Below, one piece after another: positions 1-8,928 of a DNA stretch of 20,470 nt. The notes under the pieces were generated by a model that did not search any database, had not been told where the DNA came from, and saw nothing but the letters and a program-made list of their open reading frames with translations. Location: contig JBFGCA010000089.1 in the NCBI GenBank assembly GCA_041567315.1, positions 1 to 20,470 of the forward strand, given 5' to 3'. Each line of letters opens with the position of its first letter. Positions within the stretch are counted from its first letter, which is position 1. The stretch is from JBFGCA01 sp041567315 (GTDB lineage: Bacteria > Acidobacteriota > Thermoanaerobaculia > Multivoradales > JAHEKO01). Position numbers and translations under genes: made by a program.

Positions 1-1932
1 CGGGACGTAGACCTCGACGTCGTACTGGTAGTACTTGCCGCTCCAGCCCGGCGCCCCGGCGAGACTCCACACCCCGGTCGCCGGAGCGAGCGTCATCGGC
101 ATGACCGCCGGCGCGGAGCCGGGGTCGGCGTCGTCGAACAGCCGCAGACTCACCGAGCGGGCGGTCGGCGCCCACAGCCGGAGGGTCGGGGCGCCGCCCT
201 GCCAGCTCGGCCCCAGCCCGCCGTCGTAGGCGTAGAGGTCGTCGAGAACGCCCGGGATCTGGAGCGAGGTGGCGTCGAGCGGATCGCCGCCGGCGGTGGC
301 CACCGAGACCGCGACGCGGCCCTCGAGGATCTCGGGCACCAGCCAGAGGTCGGCGGGGTCGATCTCGAGGGCGCCCAGGCCCGACAGGTGCGGGAACTTC
401 TCGAGCACCCCGGCCGGCAGCCCCGCCGGCTGCCAGCTCAGCGGGATCGAGGAGCCGCCGACCACGCCGCTGTCGTCGAGCGCCAGGTCGCCGTCGGGGT
501 CGAAGTGCAGCCGGAAGAGGTCGCCGGCACCGCCGGCCTCCCAGGCGATGGTGTCCTCGGTCACCCAGTAGGCCTTGGCCTGGTTGAGGTTGCCGGCCGG
601 CCCGCCCGGTCCGAAGCCGACGGTGAGGACGTTGTCCGCCGAGTTGAAGGTGAAGAAGACCTCGGTGCACGAGGCGGGCACGGAGAAGGGGATGTTGGGA
701 CCGTTCTGGACCCCGCCGTCGCCGTAGTTGAGGTCCCAGCTCTCGTCGATCGCCGCCTTGACCTCGTAGCTGCCGGCCGGCAGCCAGGCCGAGAAGCCGA
801 ACAGCCCGTCGCCGTCGGGGTCCTGGAGCCACGAGCGCAGGCACCACGGCTGCCAGTCGCCCGAGCAGCCGATCTCGCTCTGGTAGCTGCCGGGAGCGGT
901 GGCGATCAGGAAGCCCCGGTTGTCGGTGACCCAGTGGGTCTGGTGCGAGTAGTAGAACTTGACGGCGGTCGGATCGGCCAGCGACAGCGGGATGTTGGGG
1001 CCGTTCTGGGTGGCGTTGAGACCGTAGTTGACATCCCAGCTGCCGTCGAGGGCGCCCTTGTACTCCCAGTTGCCGGCCGGGACGTCGAAGGTCCCCTGCC
1101 AGACCGTGTCCTCGGCGTCGAAGGCGAGGTCGGTGACCGCGCACCACGGCTGCCAGTCGCCCGGGCAGCCGAGCTCCTCCTGGAAGCTCCCGGGAATCGT
1201 GACGCTGGCCGGCTGGGGGGCCGGCGGCGCCGGACCGATGGTCAGCAGCTTGGTCGCCCAGTCGAAGGAGAAGAGCATCTCCGTGCAGTCTGTGGGCACC
1301 TCGAACGGGATGTTGGGGCCGTTCTGGACCCCGCCGGCGCCGTAGTTCTCGTCCCAGCTCTCGCCGATCGCCACCTTGGCCTCGTAGCCGCCGGCCGGCA
1401 GCGCCCGGGTGCGGAAGGTGAACACCCCGTCACCGTCCGGGTCCTGCAGCCAGGAGCGCAGACAGCTCGGGTCCCAGTCGCCGGCGCAGCCCAGCTCCGA
1501 CTGGAAGTTGCCGGGAGCCACCGCGATGATCGAGTTGACGGCGTCGGTCACCCAGTGGGTCTCGTGCGAGTAGTAGAACTTGACGGCGGTCTCGACCGCC
1601 AGGCCGAGCCCGATGTTGGCGCCGTTGCGGACGGCGCCGGCCCCGTAGTTCTCGTCCCAGGAGTCGTCGAGCACCGCCTTGTACTCCCAGGCCCCGGCCG
1701 GCACGCTCAGCACTTGCTGCCAGGCGTGGTCGTCGGCGTCGTAGGTCAGATGGGTGACGGCGCAGTCGGGCTGCCAGTCCCCCGGACAGCCCAGCTCCTC
1801 CTGGAGGCTGCCGGCGATGGTGACGGTGGCCGGGTCGGGGGTGTCCGAAGCGGCGGTGGGCCCTGCGGCGGGCAGGGCGGCGAGCAGGGCGACGGCGGTC
1901 GCCAGGACGGCAACGCCAGGGCTGGTCGACAT
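1..1932 (-). CDS. Secreted pullulanase-type alpha-1,6-glucosidase, N-terminal part (cut by window edge)
   Basis: This open frame of 644 codons has no stop before the left edge, so the C-terminal catalytic GH13 barrel is outside the window. The ATG at 1932 follows a GGGGGGAG ribosome site. Residues 1-28 look like a signal peptide, though the n-region lacks Lys/Arg. Four X25-type modules follow at about 36-130, 131-233, 243-337 and 338-439, each with ELGCxGDW, SWDxNYG and NGPNI-like signatures. After them comes a pullulanase N2-like domain (about 449-555, containing AYWVTEDTIAWE). A CBM48-like domain starts near 572 (RLWAPTA at 585-591) and continues to the edge with the family signature around GVWSLAG and KYYQYDVEVYVP. 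The domain order matches Klebsiella PulA-like and Bacillus pullulanases, which debranch pullulan and amylopectin outside the cell. Assignment to the pullulanase family is firm; substrate specificity cannot be judged without the catalytic domain. Confidence 0.9.
   Translation of the reverse strand, partial: MSTSPGVAVLATAVALLAALPAAGPTAASDTPDPATVTIAGSLQEELGCPGDWQPDCAVTHLTYDADDHAWQQVLSVPAGAWEYKAVLDDSWDENYGAGAVRNGANIGLGLAVETAVKFYYSHETHWVTDAVNSIIAVAPGNFQSELGCAGDWDPSCLRSWLQDPDGDGVFTFRTRALPAGGYEAKVAIGESWDENYGAGGVQNGPNIPFEVPTDCTEMLFSFDWATKLLTIGPAPPAPQPASVTIPGSFQEELGCPGDWQPWCAVTDLAFDAEDTVWQGTFDVPAGNWEYKGALDGSWDVNYGLNATQNGPNIPLSLADPTAVKFYYSHQTHWVTDNRGFLIATAPGSYQSEIGCSGDWQPWCLRSWLQDPDGDGLFGFSAWLPAGSYEVKAAIDESWDLNYGDGGVQNGPNIPFSVPASCTEVFFTFNSADNVLTVGFGPGGPAGNLNQAKAYWVTEDTIAWEAGGAGDLFRLHFDPDGDLALDDSGVVGGSSIPLSWQPAGLPAGVLEKFPHLSGLGALEIDPADLWLVPEILEGRVAVSVATAGGDPLDATSLQIPGVLDDLYAYDGGLGPSWQGGAPTLRLWAPTARSVSLRLFDDADPGSAPAVMPMTLAPATGVWSLAGAPGWSGKYYQYDVEVYVP
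616..1827 (-). repeat. Tandem A-B-A'-B' X25 module array inside the pullulanase gene
   Basis: Four roughly 100-residue modules lie head to tail. Modules 1 (1543-1827) and 3 (922-1206) resemble each other most: both have ELGCPGDWQP, an aromatic WEYK segment and KFYYSH-THWVTD at the end. Modules 2 (1234-1542) and 4 (616-921) likewise match each other, sharing CLRSWLQDPDGDG and VQNGPNIPF. The unit that was duplicated is therefore the A-B pair, with a period of about 207 residues (621 bp). The similarity is also visible in DNA, for example near 841-870 and 1141-1170. X25 modules in pullulanases are thought to help bind or position alpha-glucan. Confidence 0.85.
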
Positions 1933-2077
1933 GTTTCTCCCCCCAGGAGCAGAATCGACGGAAAACTGATTGCCAAGGAAGTGGCCGCCCCGCGCGGGCC
2001 GCGGCCCTGCGGGTAGGCGAGCGCCGCGCCGAGCGAGGTGGTTTCTGCTTACCAGATCCGGCGGCCGGGCGGTATAC

Positions 2078-2093
2078 GGGTTTCTACCTACCC
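2078..2093 (-). promoter_or_regulatory. Candidate operator, TAGGTAG copy 1 (upstream of pullulanase)
   Basis: Read in the direction of the pullulanase gene the site is GGGTAGGTAGAAACCC, which is flanked by a GGGT/ACCC inverted repeat. It lies 151 bp upstream of the pullulanase ATG. The same core occurs before the amylase operon and before the second GH13 gene. Caveat: the TAGGTAG core overlaps the last codons and stop of the response-regulator gene, so coding constraint may contribute. The remaining gap (1933-2083) contains no gene. Confidence 0.4.
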
Positions 2094-2770
2094 GCCGGGC
2101 TCGGCGCCTCGCCGCGGGCGCGCAGCACCATGGTCACCAGCTCGGCCAGCGACCCGGCGCCCATCTTGCGCATCGCATGGGCTCGGTGGATCTCGACCGT
2201 GCGCTGGCTGACGCCGAGCCGCGAGGCGATCACCTTGTTGGCCTCGCCCTCGACCACCAGGTCCACGACCTGGCGCTCCCGCGGGGTCAGCGACCGCAGG
2301 CGGCCGTGGAGCTCGGATCGCCGGCGGCGATCGCGGCGGTCGAGCCGCTGGCGCTCGAGCGCCTGGTTGACCAGATCCAGCAGGGTCTGCTCCCGGAACG
2401 GCTTCTCCAGGAAGTCGACCGCGCCCGAGCGGATCGCGCGTACCGCCATCGGAACGTCGCCGTGGCCGGTGATGAAGACGATGGGCAGCGTCGAACCGCG
2501 CGACTCCAGCTCCTGCTGGAGCTCCAGACCGCTCATCCCCGGCAGCCTGACGTCGAGAATCAGACAGCCGGCGCGCCCGACCTCGTACGCCGCCAGGAAC
2601 TCCGGCGCGGTGGCGAAGGTCTCCACCTCCAGCCCGACCGAGCGGAACAGCAGCCGCAAGGAGTCGCGGACCGCTTCGTCGTCGTCGACCACGAACACGG
2701 TGCCCGGGGCGGCACCCTGCCGGCCTCCTCCGGCGGTGCTCCGGGTCTGGTTCAGCACTTCCCCCTCCAT
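2084..2770 (-). CDS. FixJ/NarL-family two-component response regulator
   Basis: This 228-aa protein has a receiver domain at about 24-130 and a LuxR-type helix-turn-helix at about 160-225. Receiver residues are visible: the acidic cluster D29-D31, phospho-acceptor D73 in LILDVRLPG, T101 in FITGHGD and K123 in EKPF. The C-terminal part has the LTPRERQVVDLV and TVEIHRAHAMRKMGA signatures. The protein would bind DNA when phosphorylated, presumably by the divergently encoded histidine kinase. The ATG at 2770 is used here. A GTG at 2758 with GGAGG a few bases upstream is a serious alternative and would remove only four residues before the receiver domain. A TACAAT hexamer lies just upstream (2785-2790), without a convincing -35. 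Its position between the pullulanase and the amylase/transport operon makes control of glucan genes the most likely role, by inference. Confidence 0.9.
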   Translation of the reverse strand: MEGEVLNQTRSTAGGGRQGAAPGTVFVVDDDEAVRDSLRLLFRSVGLEVETFATAPEFLAAYEVGRAGCLILDVRLPGMSGLELQQELESRGSTLPIVFITGHGDVPMAVRAIRSGAVDFLEKPFREQTLLDLVNQALERQRLDRRDRRRRSELHGRLRSLTPRERQVVDLVVEGEANKVIASRLGVSQRTVEIHRAHAMRKMGAGSLAELVTMVLRARGEAPSPAGR

Positions 2771-2804
2771 GGCCCTGGCAGCCGATTGTAGTCAACACCC
2801 GGAT

Positions 2805-4718
2805 ATGATGGTTTTTTGGCTGAGGCGGCGGCCGGGCCCGGGCCTCGAGATGGCGGGACGAAGCGGACAGCAAGGCGACCACGGCGTCCTCCAGGGGCTC
2901 ACCGTTCGGCTGCTCGCCGTGCTCGGCCTGCTGGCCGCGCTGGCGCTGGCCGACACTCTCATCTTCCAGGCCCAGAGCGCCCGGCTGGCCGACAGCGCCC
3001 ACACCATCAATCTCTGCGGACGGCAGCGGGTGCTGTCACAGCGCGCCGGGCTGCTCGCCCGGGCGCTCGCCGACGCCGGCGACGCTCCGACCCGCCGCGC
3101 GCTGCGCCGCGAGCTGGAGACGATTGCCGAAGAGATCGAGCGCCACCTGCAGATGCTCGGAGAGGCCGGGGCCGGCTTCCCGGCCGAAGTGCGAACGATC
3201 CTCGAGGAGCCTCCCCACCGGGTCCTGCTCCGGCTCGAAGAGCTGGTCGCGGCCGCCCGCTCGGTGGCCGCCGGCGGGCTGACCGGCGCCTCCGACGCCG
3301 ATCTGCGCCACCTGATCGACAGCGCCGAGCGCGGCGAGCTGCTGGCCTCGCTGGACGAGGTGCTGGGCGGATTCGAGCGCCAGGCCGAGCACAGCCTGGC
3401 CAGCCTGCGGCGCTGGCGCCTGGTCGCCTCCGCCGTCTTCCTGGCGGTGGTCGCCGCGGTGGTCTTTCGCGTCTTCCGGCCGATGCTCGACCGCCTGCGG
3501 CGCCACCTGAGCGAGCTGCGGCAGGCCGAGACGCGGCTCCGGCAGCGGCAGGAAGAGCTGAAGCTCACCTTCGAGCACGCCCCGCTCGGCGTCATGACCT
3601 GCGACGTCTGGGGCCGGCTGCAGAGCGCCAACCCGGCCCTGCTGCGCGCTCTCGACCGCTCCGCCGGCGAGCTGCTCGGCCGCCCGCTGCGCGATTTCGT
3701 ACACCCCGAGGACTACGAGCACCTCGCCGCCGCCCTCCGCCGGCTCGGCCTCGGTGGCGACCCCACCTCGCCGATGCCGGTGCGGCTGCTAGCAGCCCGT
3801 GGTGGACGTCGGGCGGAGTCCCCTCACGGGCTGCTCGAGACCGGGGGACGCTGGGTGCCGGGCCGTCTGCACGGTGGCGCCGTCCACGACGAGGAGGGCC
3901 GGGCGGTGGCCCTCATCCTCCACTTCGAGGACCGGACGAGGCAGGTCCAGATGGAGGAGGAGGCGCGACAGCATCGCGAGCGGCTGGCCCACGTGGCGCG
4001 GCAGAACACCGTCGGCGAGACGGCAGCCGGCATCGCCCACGAGATCAACCAGCCGCTGAGCGCCATTTCCACCTACGCCCAGGCCTGCAAACGACTGGTC
4101 GAGGTGGGCCGCGCCGGGTCCGGCGAGCTGCGGGTAGCGCTCGACAAGGTCAGTGCCCAGGCGCAGAGGGCCGGCGAGGTCATCCGGCGCCTCCGCACCT
4201 TCGTGGGACGCCGCCCCGGCCGCGTCGAGCCGGCCGACCTCAACGAGCTGGTCCGCGAGGCGCTGGCGCTGGTCCGCACCGACTCCCGTTTCGACGGCGT
4301 GCCGATCCGCACCGAGCTGGCCGCGGACCTCCCCAGGGTGGCCGTCGACACCGTCCAGATCCAGCAGGTCATCCTCAATCTGGTGCGCAACGGACTGGAG
4401 GCGGCCCAGGCCGGCGGCCAGCCGCTCCGGGTCCACACCCTGGCCGGCGGCGACGGCTTCGCCGAGGTCGCCGTCGTCGATCGCGGCGCCGGCCTGCCGG
4501 AGGGCGCCGTCCCCAACCTGTTCACCCCGTTCTTCACCACCAAGCCGAACGGTCTGGGCATGGGGCTGTCGATCAGCCGCTCGATCGTCGATCACCACGG
4601 CGGGCGGATCTGGTTCACCCCCAACCCCGCCGGCGGCACCATCTTCCACTTCACGGTCCCCATCGCCGCCGAGGCCACCGAAGAGCTGAACGAGCGCCCC
4701 ACGGCCGCTCGGTCCTGA
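2805..4718 (+). CDS. Membrane sensor histidine kinase (PilJ/NarX-like sensor, PAS, HisKA, HATPase)
   Basis: The protein is about 637 aa if started at the ATGATG pair at 2805/2808. An ATG at 2850 is also possible, and none has a good ribosome site. TM1 is at about 36-54. An extracytoplasmic domain follows and opens with INLCGRQRVLSQRAG, which resembles the PilJ/NarX-type sensor signature. TM2 is at about 205-223. A short coiled-coil-like segment leads to a PAS domain (FEHAPLGVMTCDVWG onwards). The HisKA H-box contains H412 in AGIAHEINQPLS, the N-box contains N529 in LNLVRNGLEAA, and the G and F boxes are VVDRGAGLP and TPFFTTKPNGLGMGLS. This is the NtrB/FixL/DctB class of kinase. No clear HAMP domain is seen. 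The gene diverges from the response regulator with about 34 bp between start codons, which marks them as a probable cognate pair. The signal sensed cannot be read from sequence. Confidence 0.9.
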   Translation: MMVFWLRRRPGPGLEMAGRSGQQGDHGVLQGLTVRLLAVLGLLAALALADTLIFQAQSARLADSAHTINLCGRQRVLSQRAGLLARALADAGDAPTRRALRRELETIAEEIERHLQMLGEAGAGFPAEVRTILEEPPHRVLLRLEELVAAARSVAAGGLTGASDADLRHLIDSAERGELLASLDEVLGGFERQAEHSLASLRRWRLVASAVFLAVVAAVVFRVFRPMLDRLRRHLSELRQAETRLRQRQEELKLTFEHAPLGVMTCDVWGRLQSANPALLRALDRSAGELLGRPLRDFVHPEDYEHLAAALRRLGLGGDPTSPMPVRLLAARGGRRAESPHGLLETGGRWVPGRLHGGAVHDEEGRAVALILHFEDRTRQVQMEEEARQHRERLAHVARQNTVGETAAGIAHEINQPLSAISTYAQACKRLVEVGRAGSGELRVALDKVSAQAQRAGEVIRRLRTFVGRRPGRVEPADLNELVREALALVRTDSRFDGVPIRTELAADLPRVAVDTVQIQQVILNLVRNGLEAAQAGGQPLRVHTLAGGDGFAEVAVVDRGAGLPEGAVPNLFTPFFTTKPNGLGMGLSISRSIVDHHGGRIWFTPNPAGGTIFHFTVPIAAEATEELNERPTAARS

Positions 4719-4817
4719 TCGGCCGATCGGCCCCAGTGGCGGTCCGCCCCCCTCCGGTTGCCGCGGCCGGATCTTCGACGGCACCGCCGCTCTTCGTCGA
4801 TCGCCTTGCGGAAAACC

Positions 4818-4834
4818 CCTAGCGCTTTAGGTAG
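4818..4834 (+). promoter_or_regulatory. Candidate operator, TAGGTAG copy 2 (upstream of amylase/transport operon)
   Basis: CCTAGCGCTTTAGGTAG combines a CCTA-N6-TAGG inverted repeat with the TAGGTAG core at 4828-4834, in the same direction as the downstream genes and 99 bp before the amylase GTG. It shares TAGGTAGAA with copy 1. The surrounding 215-bp intergenic region (4719-4933) otherwise holds no gene. It has a 12-bp palindrome GGCCGATCGGCC at 4721-4732 directly after the kinase stop, without a T-run. The short AT-rich stretch GGAAAACCCCTA at 4810-4821 stands out in this GC-rich background. Confidence 0.45.
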
Positions 4835-4933
4835 AACTCCGGATTCCTTCGAGCCCGGAGGCTGCCCGATACTCGACGACGCTCGGATGAACCGCGCCGC
4901 GGCCGCGCTCGGAGGCGGCCGCGGCAGCAGATC

Positions 4934-6562
4934 GTGGACTCGAAACCGGTCTCGGCCGCGACTGATCTGTTGCGCTCTCCGGCGAGCGCGACCGTCCTGC
5001 TATTGGCCTCCGCGGTCTTCGCTCACTGCGCGGCGCCCCCCGCCCCGCCGGTGCCGCTGCCGCCGGCCGAGACCGCCGCCGGGGCGCCGGCCGCGACACC
5101 GCCGGGCGCCGCCCGGCCGGTCCAGGTGAAGCCACACTCCGAGTGGGCGGAGGCGATCCTCTACTTCGTCATCGTCGATCGCTTCGCCGACGGCGATCCG
5201 ACCAACAACCGGGACGTCGACCGCCAGGCCAAGGGCGGCTTCCACGGCGGCGACCTGGCGGGCCTCAGGCAGCAGCTCGACGAGCTGGCGGACCTGGGGG
5301 TGACGGCGATCTGGATCACCCCGGTGGTCCGCAACATCCCGGGCTTCGTCACCGGCGCCGGCTTTCCGGACTGGGCCTACCACGGCTACTGGGCGGACGA
5401 CTTCACCCGTCTCGACCCTCGTTTCGGCAGCGAGGAGGAGCTGACGGCACTGGTCGAGGCGGCGCACCAGCGCGGCCTGGCGGTGCTGCTCGACGTGGTC
5501 TACAACCACGTCGGCTACGAGTCGCAGTACGTGACCGCGCCGGCCACCCGCGGCTGGCTGCGCACCGAGGACGCCGGTACCTGCGGCCAGGACGACCTGA
5601 CGAGCTGTCTGGCCGGGCTGCCCGACCTCAAGACCGAGCTGCCCGAGGTCGCCGACTACCTGATGGACGCCCATCTCGGCCTCGCCCGGCGCGCCGGCCT
5701 CGACGGCTTCCGGCTCGACACCGTCAAGCACGTCTCGCACGACTTCTGGCAGCAGCACCGGCGCCGCGTGGACGCCGAGCTGGGCGCCGGGTTCTTCCTG
5801 CTGGGCGAGGTCTGGGGCGGCGACGCCGCGGTGCTCGACCCCTGGTTCGCCGGCGGCGAGCTGGACGCCGGCTTCGATTTCGGCTTCCAGGGCAGCGCGG
5901 TGGGCTTCGTCCAGGGCCGCGGCCGGCCGGTGGCCTTCAACCGGTATCTCGAAAAGCGGCATGAGGTGCGCGAGGGTCACTACCTGGCCCACTACCTCTC
6001 CTCGCACGACGTCGAGGGGGCGCTGGCCATGCTCGACGGCGACCTCGAGCGCTTCCGGCTGGCGGCGCTGCTGCAGTTCACCGTCGGCGGCATCCCCACC
6101 GTCTACTACGGCGAGGAGGTCGGGCGGCCGGGAGGCGACTGGCCGGACAACCGCAGCGACATGCCCTGGGGCCAGCGGCAGATCCTGCCGGGGGCCGGTC
6201 TGCCCCGCGTCGAGTCGTTGCGCGACGACTACCGACGGCTGATCGCCCTCCGGCGCAACCACCCGGCCCTGTGGCGCGGCGACCATCAGGGGCTCGAGTT
6301 CGGCGCCGACCATCTGGTGTTCAGCCGTCACGACGCCGTCACCGGCGACCTGGTGGTGGTGGCGGTCAACCGCGCCGCCGAGGAGGCCGCGGCCGCGGCC
6401 TTCGACCTCCCCGCCGCGTGGCGGGACGCCCCGCTTTGGGACCTCTGGGGCGACGAAGAGCTCCTGCCCACCGCCGGCCGCGTCGAGACGCTGGTGCCAC
6501 CGCTCTCGGCGCGGATTCTGGCCGCCCGCCCCGCGGCGGACGGCCCGGGAGAGAAGGACTGA
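4934..6562 (+). CDS. Exported GH13 alpha-amylase family enzyme
   Basis: This 542-aa protein starts at a GTG with a weak ribosome site. Residues 1-32 form an export signal; C32 follows FAH, which is not a canonical lipobox, so lipoprotein status is uncertain. A Pro/Ala-rich linker runs to about 65, and the GH13 barrel occupies the rest. The four GH13 motifs are visible: DVVYNHVG (region I), GFRLDTVKH with nucleophile D262, LLGEVW with acid/base E292, and YLSSHD with transition-state Asp D359. A beta-sandwich C-domain appears to follow, ending near LSARILAA. The enzyme should hydrolyse alpha-1,4 links in starch or maltodextrin outside the cytoplasm. It is the first gene of the series and sits only 2 bp before the MalK-type gene, so it is almost certainly co-transcribed with the importer. 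The exact GH13 subfamily (amylase, cyclomaltodextrinase-like or other) is not resolved. Confidence 0.9.
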   Translation: MDSKPVSAATDLLRSPASATVLLLASAVFAHCAAPPAPPVPLPPAETAAGAPAATPPGAARPVQVKPHSEWAEAILYFVIVDRFADGDPTNNRDVDRQAKGGFHGGDLAGLRQQLDELADLGVTAIWITPVVRNIPGFVTGAGFPDWAYHGYWADDFTRLDPRFGSEEELTALVEAAHQRGLAVLLDVVYNHVGYESQYVTAPATRGWLRTEDAGTCGQDDLTSCLAGLPDLKTELPEVADYLMDAHLGLARRAGLDGFRLDTVKHVSHDFWQQHRRRVDAELGAGFFLLGEVWGGDAAVLDPWFAGGELDAGFDFGFQGSAVGFVQGRGRPVAFNRYLEKRHEVREGHYLAHYLSSHDVEGALAMLDGDLERFRLAALLQFTVGGIPTVYYGEEVGRPGGDWPDNRSDMPWGQRQILPGAGLPRVESLRDDYRRLIALRRNHPALWRGDHQGLEFGADHLVFSRHDAVTGDLVVVAVNRAAEEAAAAAFDLPAAWRDAPLWDLWGDEELLPTAGRVETLVPPLSARILAARPAADGPGEKD

Positions 6563-6564
6563 CC

Positions 6565-7680
<1,116 letters not shown>

Positions 7681-7683
7681 CCG

Positions 7684-8898
7684 ATGAGAAGACGAACGCT
7701 TGCAGCCGCCGGCGCCGCGCTGATCGCGGGTCTGCTGGCGCCGCCGGCCGGCGCCCAGGTCGAGCTGGTGGTCTGGCACGCCTACCGGGGCGGCGAGAAG
7801 GCGGCCTTCGAGAAGGTGGTGGCCAGCTACAACAAGGCCCGGGCCGGAAAGGTCAAGGTGTCGACCCTGGCGGTCCCCTACGACGCCTACGCCGACAAGA
7901 TCACCGCCGCGGTGCCCCGCGGCAAGGGGCCCGACGTCTTCATCTACGCCCAGGACCGGCTGGGCGGCTGGATCGAGGCCGGCAACACCATCGAGCCGAT
8001 CGACTTCTTCCTCGAAGACGAGATCGTCGAGCGCTTCCTGCCCACCACCCTGGAGGCGATGACCTACCAGGACACCGTCTACGGCCTGCCGTTCAACTAC
8101 AAGGTCATCACCCAGATCTACAACAAGAAGCTGGTGCCGTCGCCGCCCAAGACCGGCGCCGAGCTGGTGGCCACCGCCAAGAAGCTGACCGACGCGGCGA
8201 TCGGCAAGTTCGGTCTGGCCTACGCCTACAACGACTTCTACTACCACGCGGCGCTGATGAACGCCTTCGGCGGCGGAGTCTTCGACGCCGGAGGCAAGCC
8301 GACCCTGGCCTCGGCCGCCAACGTCAAGGCGCTCGACTACCTGCTCAAGTGGGCCTTCACCGACGCCATCCTGCCGGCCGAGCCCTCCACCGCGCTGATC
8401 ACCACGCTGTTCAACGAGGGCCGCGCCGGCATCGTCTTCTCGGGCCCCTGGTTCCTGGGCGAGATCGCCGAGGGCGTCGACTTCGGGCTGGCGCCGCTGC
8501 CGCGGATCGAGGAGGCCGGCGGACCGATGCGGCCGTGGATGACCGTCGAGGGCGTCTACGTGGCCGGCCCTTCGCAGCACAAGGACGAGGCCTACGACTT
8601 CGCGGTCTTCCTCACCGGCTTCGACGCCGGCAAGACGATGGCCCTCGAGGGCCGGCAGACACCGGCCAACCTGTCGGTCTACGACGACCCGGCGGTGGCC
8701 GGCGACCCGATCATCCAGGCCTTCCGCAAGCAGGTCGAGGTGGCGCTGCCGATGCCCAACGTGCCCGAGATGACCATGGTCTGGTCGCCCGCGACCTCGG
8801 CCATGAACGTCATCTGCAAGCGCAACGCCACCCCCGCCAAGGCGATGGAGGACGCCCAGAAGGAGGTCATCGAGCGGATCGCGGCCCTCCGCCGCTAG
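7684..8898 (+). CDS. malE: MalE-type periplasmic maltose/maltodextrin-binding protein
   Basis: This 404-aa protein has a clear signal peptide (RRR n-region, hydrophobic core, cleavage likely A24|Q25). The mature start VELVVWHAYRGGEKAAFEKV is typical of family 1 extracellular solute-binding proteins of the maltose group. Further family features are GKGPDVFIYAQDRLG and the central FNYKVITQIYNKKLV segment. It would bind malto-oligosaccharides in the periplasm and deliver them to the MalF/MalG pair. No lipobox is present, which fits a soluble periplasmic protein in a Gram-negative cell. It starts 3 bp after the MalK-type gene, with GGAGG in that gene's last codons. It could bind another oligosaccharide, but the adjoining GH13 gene favours alpha-glucans. 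Confidence 0.9.
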   Translation: MRRRTLAAAGAALIAGLLAPPAGAQVELVVWHAYRGGEKAAFEKVVASYNKARAGKVKVSTLAVPYDAYADKITAAVPRGKGPDVFIYAQDRLGGWIEAGNTIEPIDFFLEDEIVERFLPTTLEAMTYQDTVYGLPFNYKVITQIYNKKLVPSPPKTGAELVATAKKLTDAAIGKFGLAYAYNDFYYHAALMNAFGGGVFDAGGKPTLASAANVKALDYLLKWAFTDAILPAEPSTALITTLFNEGRAGIVFSGPWFLGEIAEGVDFGLAPLPRIEEAGGPMRPWMTVEGVYVAGPSQHKDEAYDFAVFLTGFDAGKTMALEGRQTPANLSVYDDPAVAGDPIIQAFRKQVEVALPMPNVPEMTMVWSPATSAMNVICKRNATPAKAMEDAQKEVIERIAALRR

Positions 8899-8928
8899 TC
8901 GCCGTCGAGCCCACCGCCCGGTCGAACG

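Noticed and set aside
388..2016. A 542-codon plus-strand open frame opposite the pullulanase
   Set aside because: It mirrors the repeated X25 modules in the opposite strand and has no ribosome site or recognisable domain. The minus-strand reading shows clear pullulanase domains.
2130..2804. N-terminal extension of the histidine kinase frame
   Set aside because: This portion overlaps the response regulator on the opposite strand and lacks any domain. The kinase proper begins at or after 2805.
4721..4732. Palindrome GGCCGATCGGCC after the histidine kinase gene considered as a terminator
   Set aside because: It is self-complementary with no room for a loop, and no T-run follows. It is mentioned only as part of the intergenic region.
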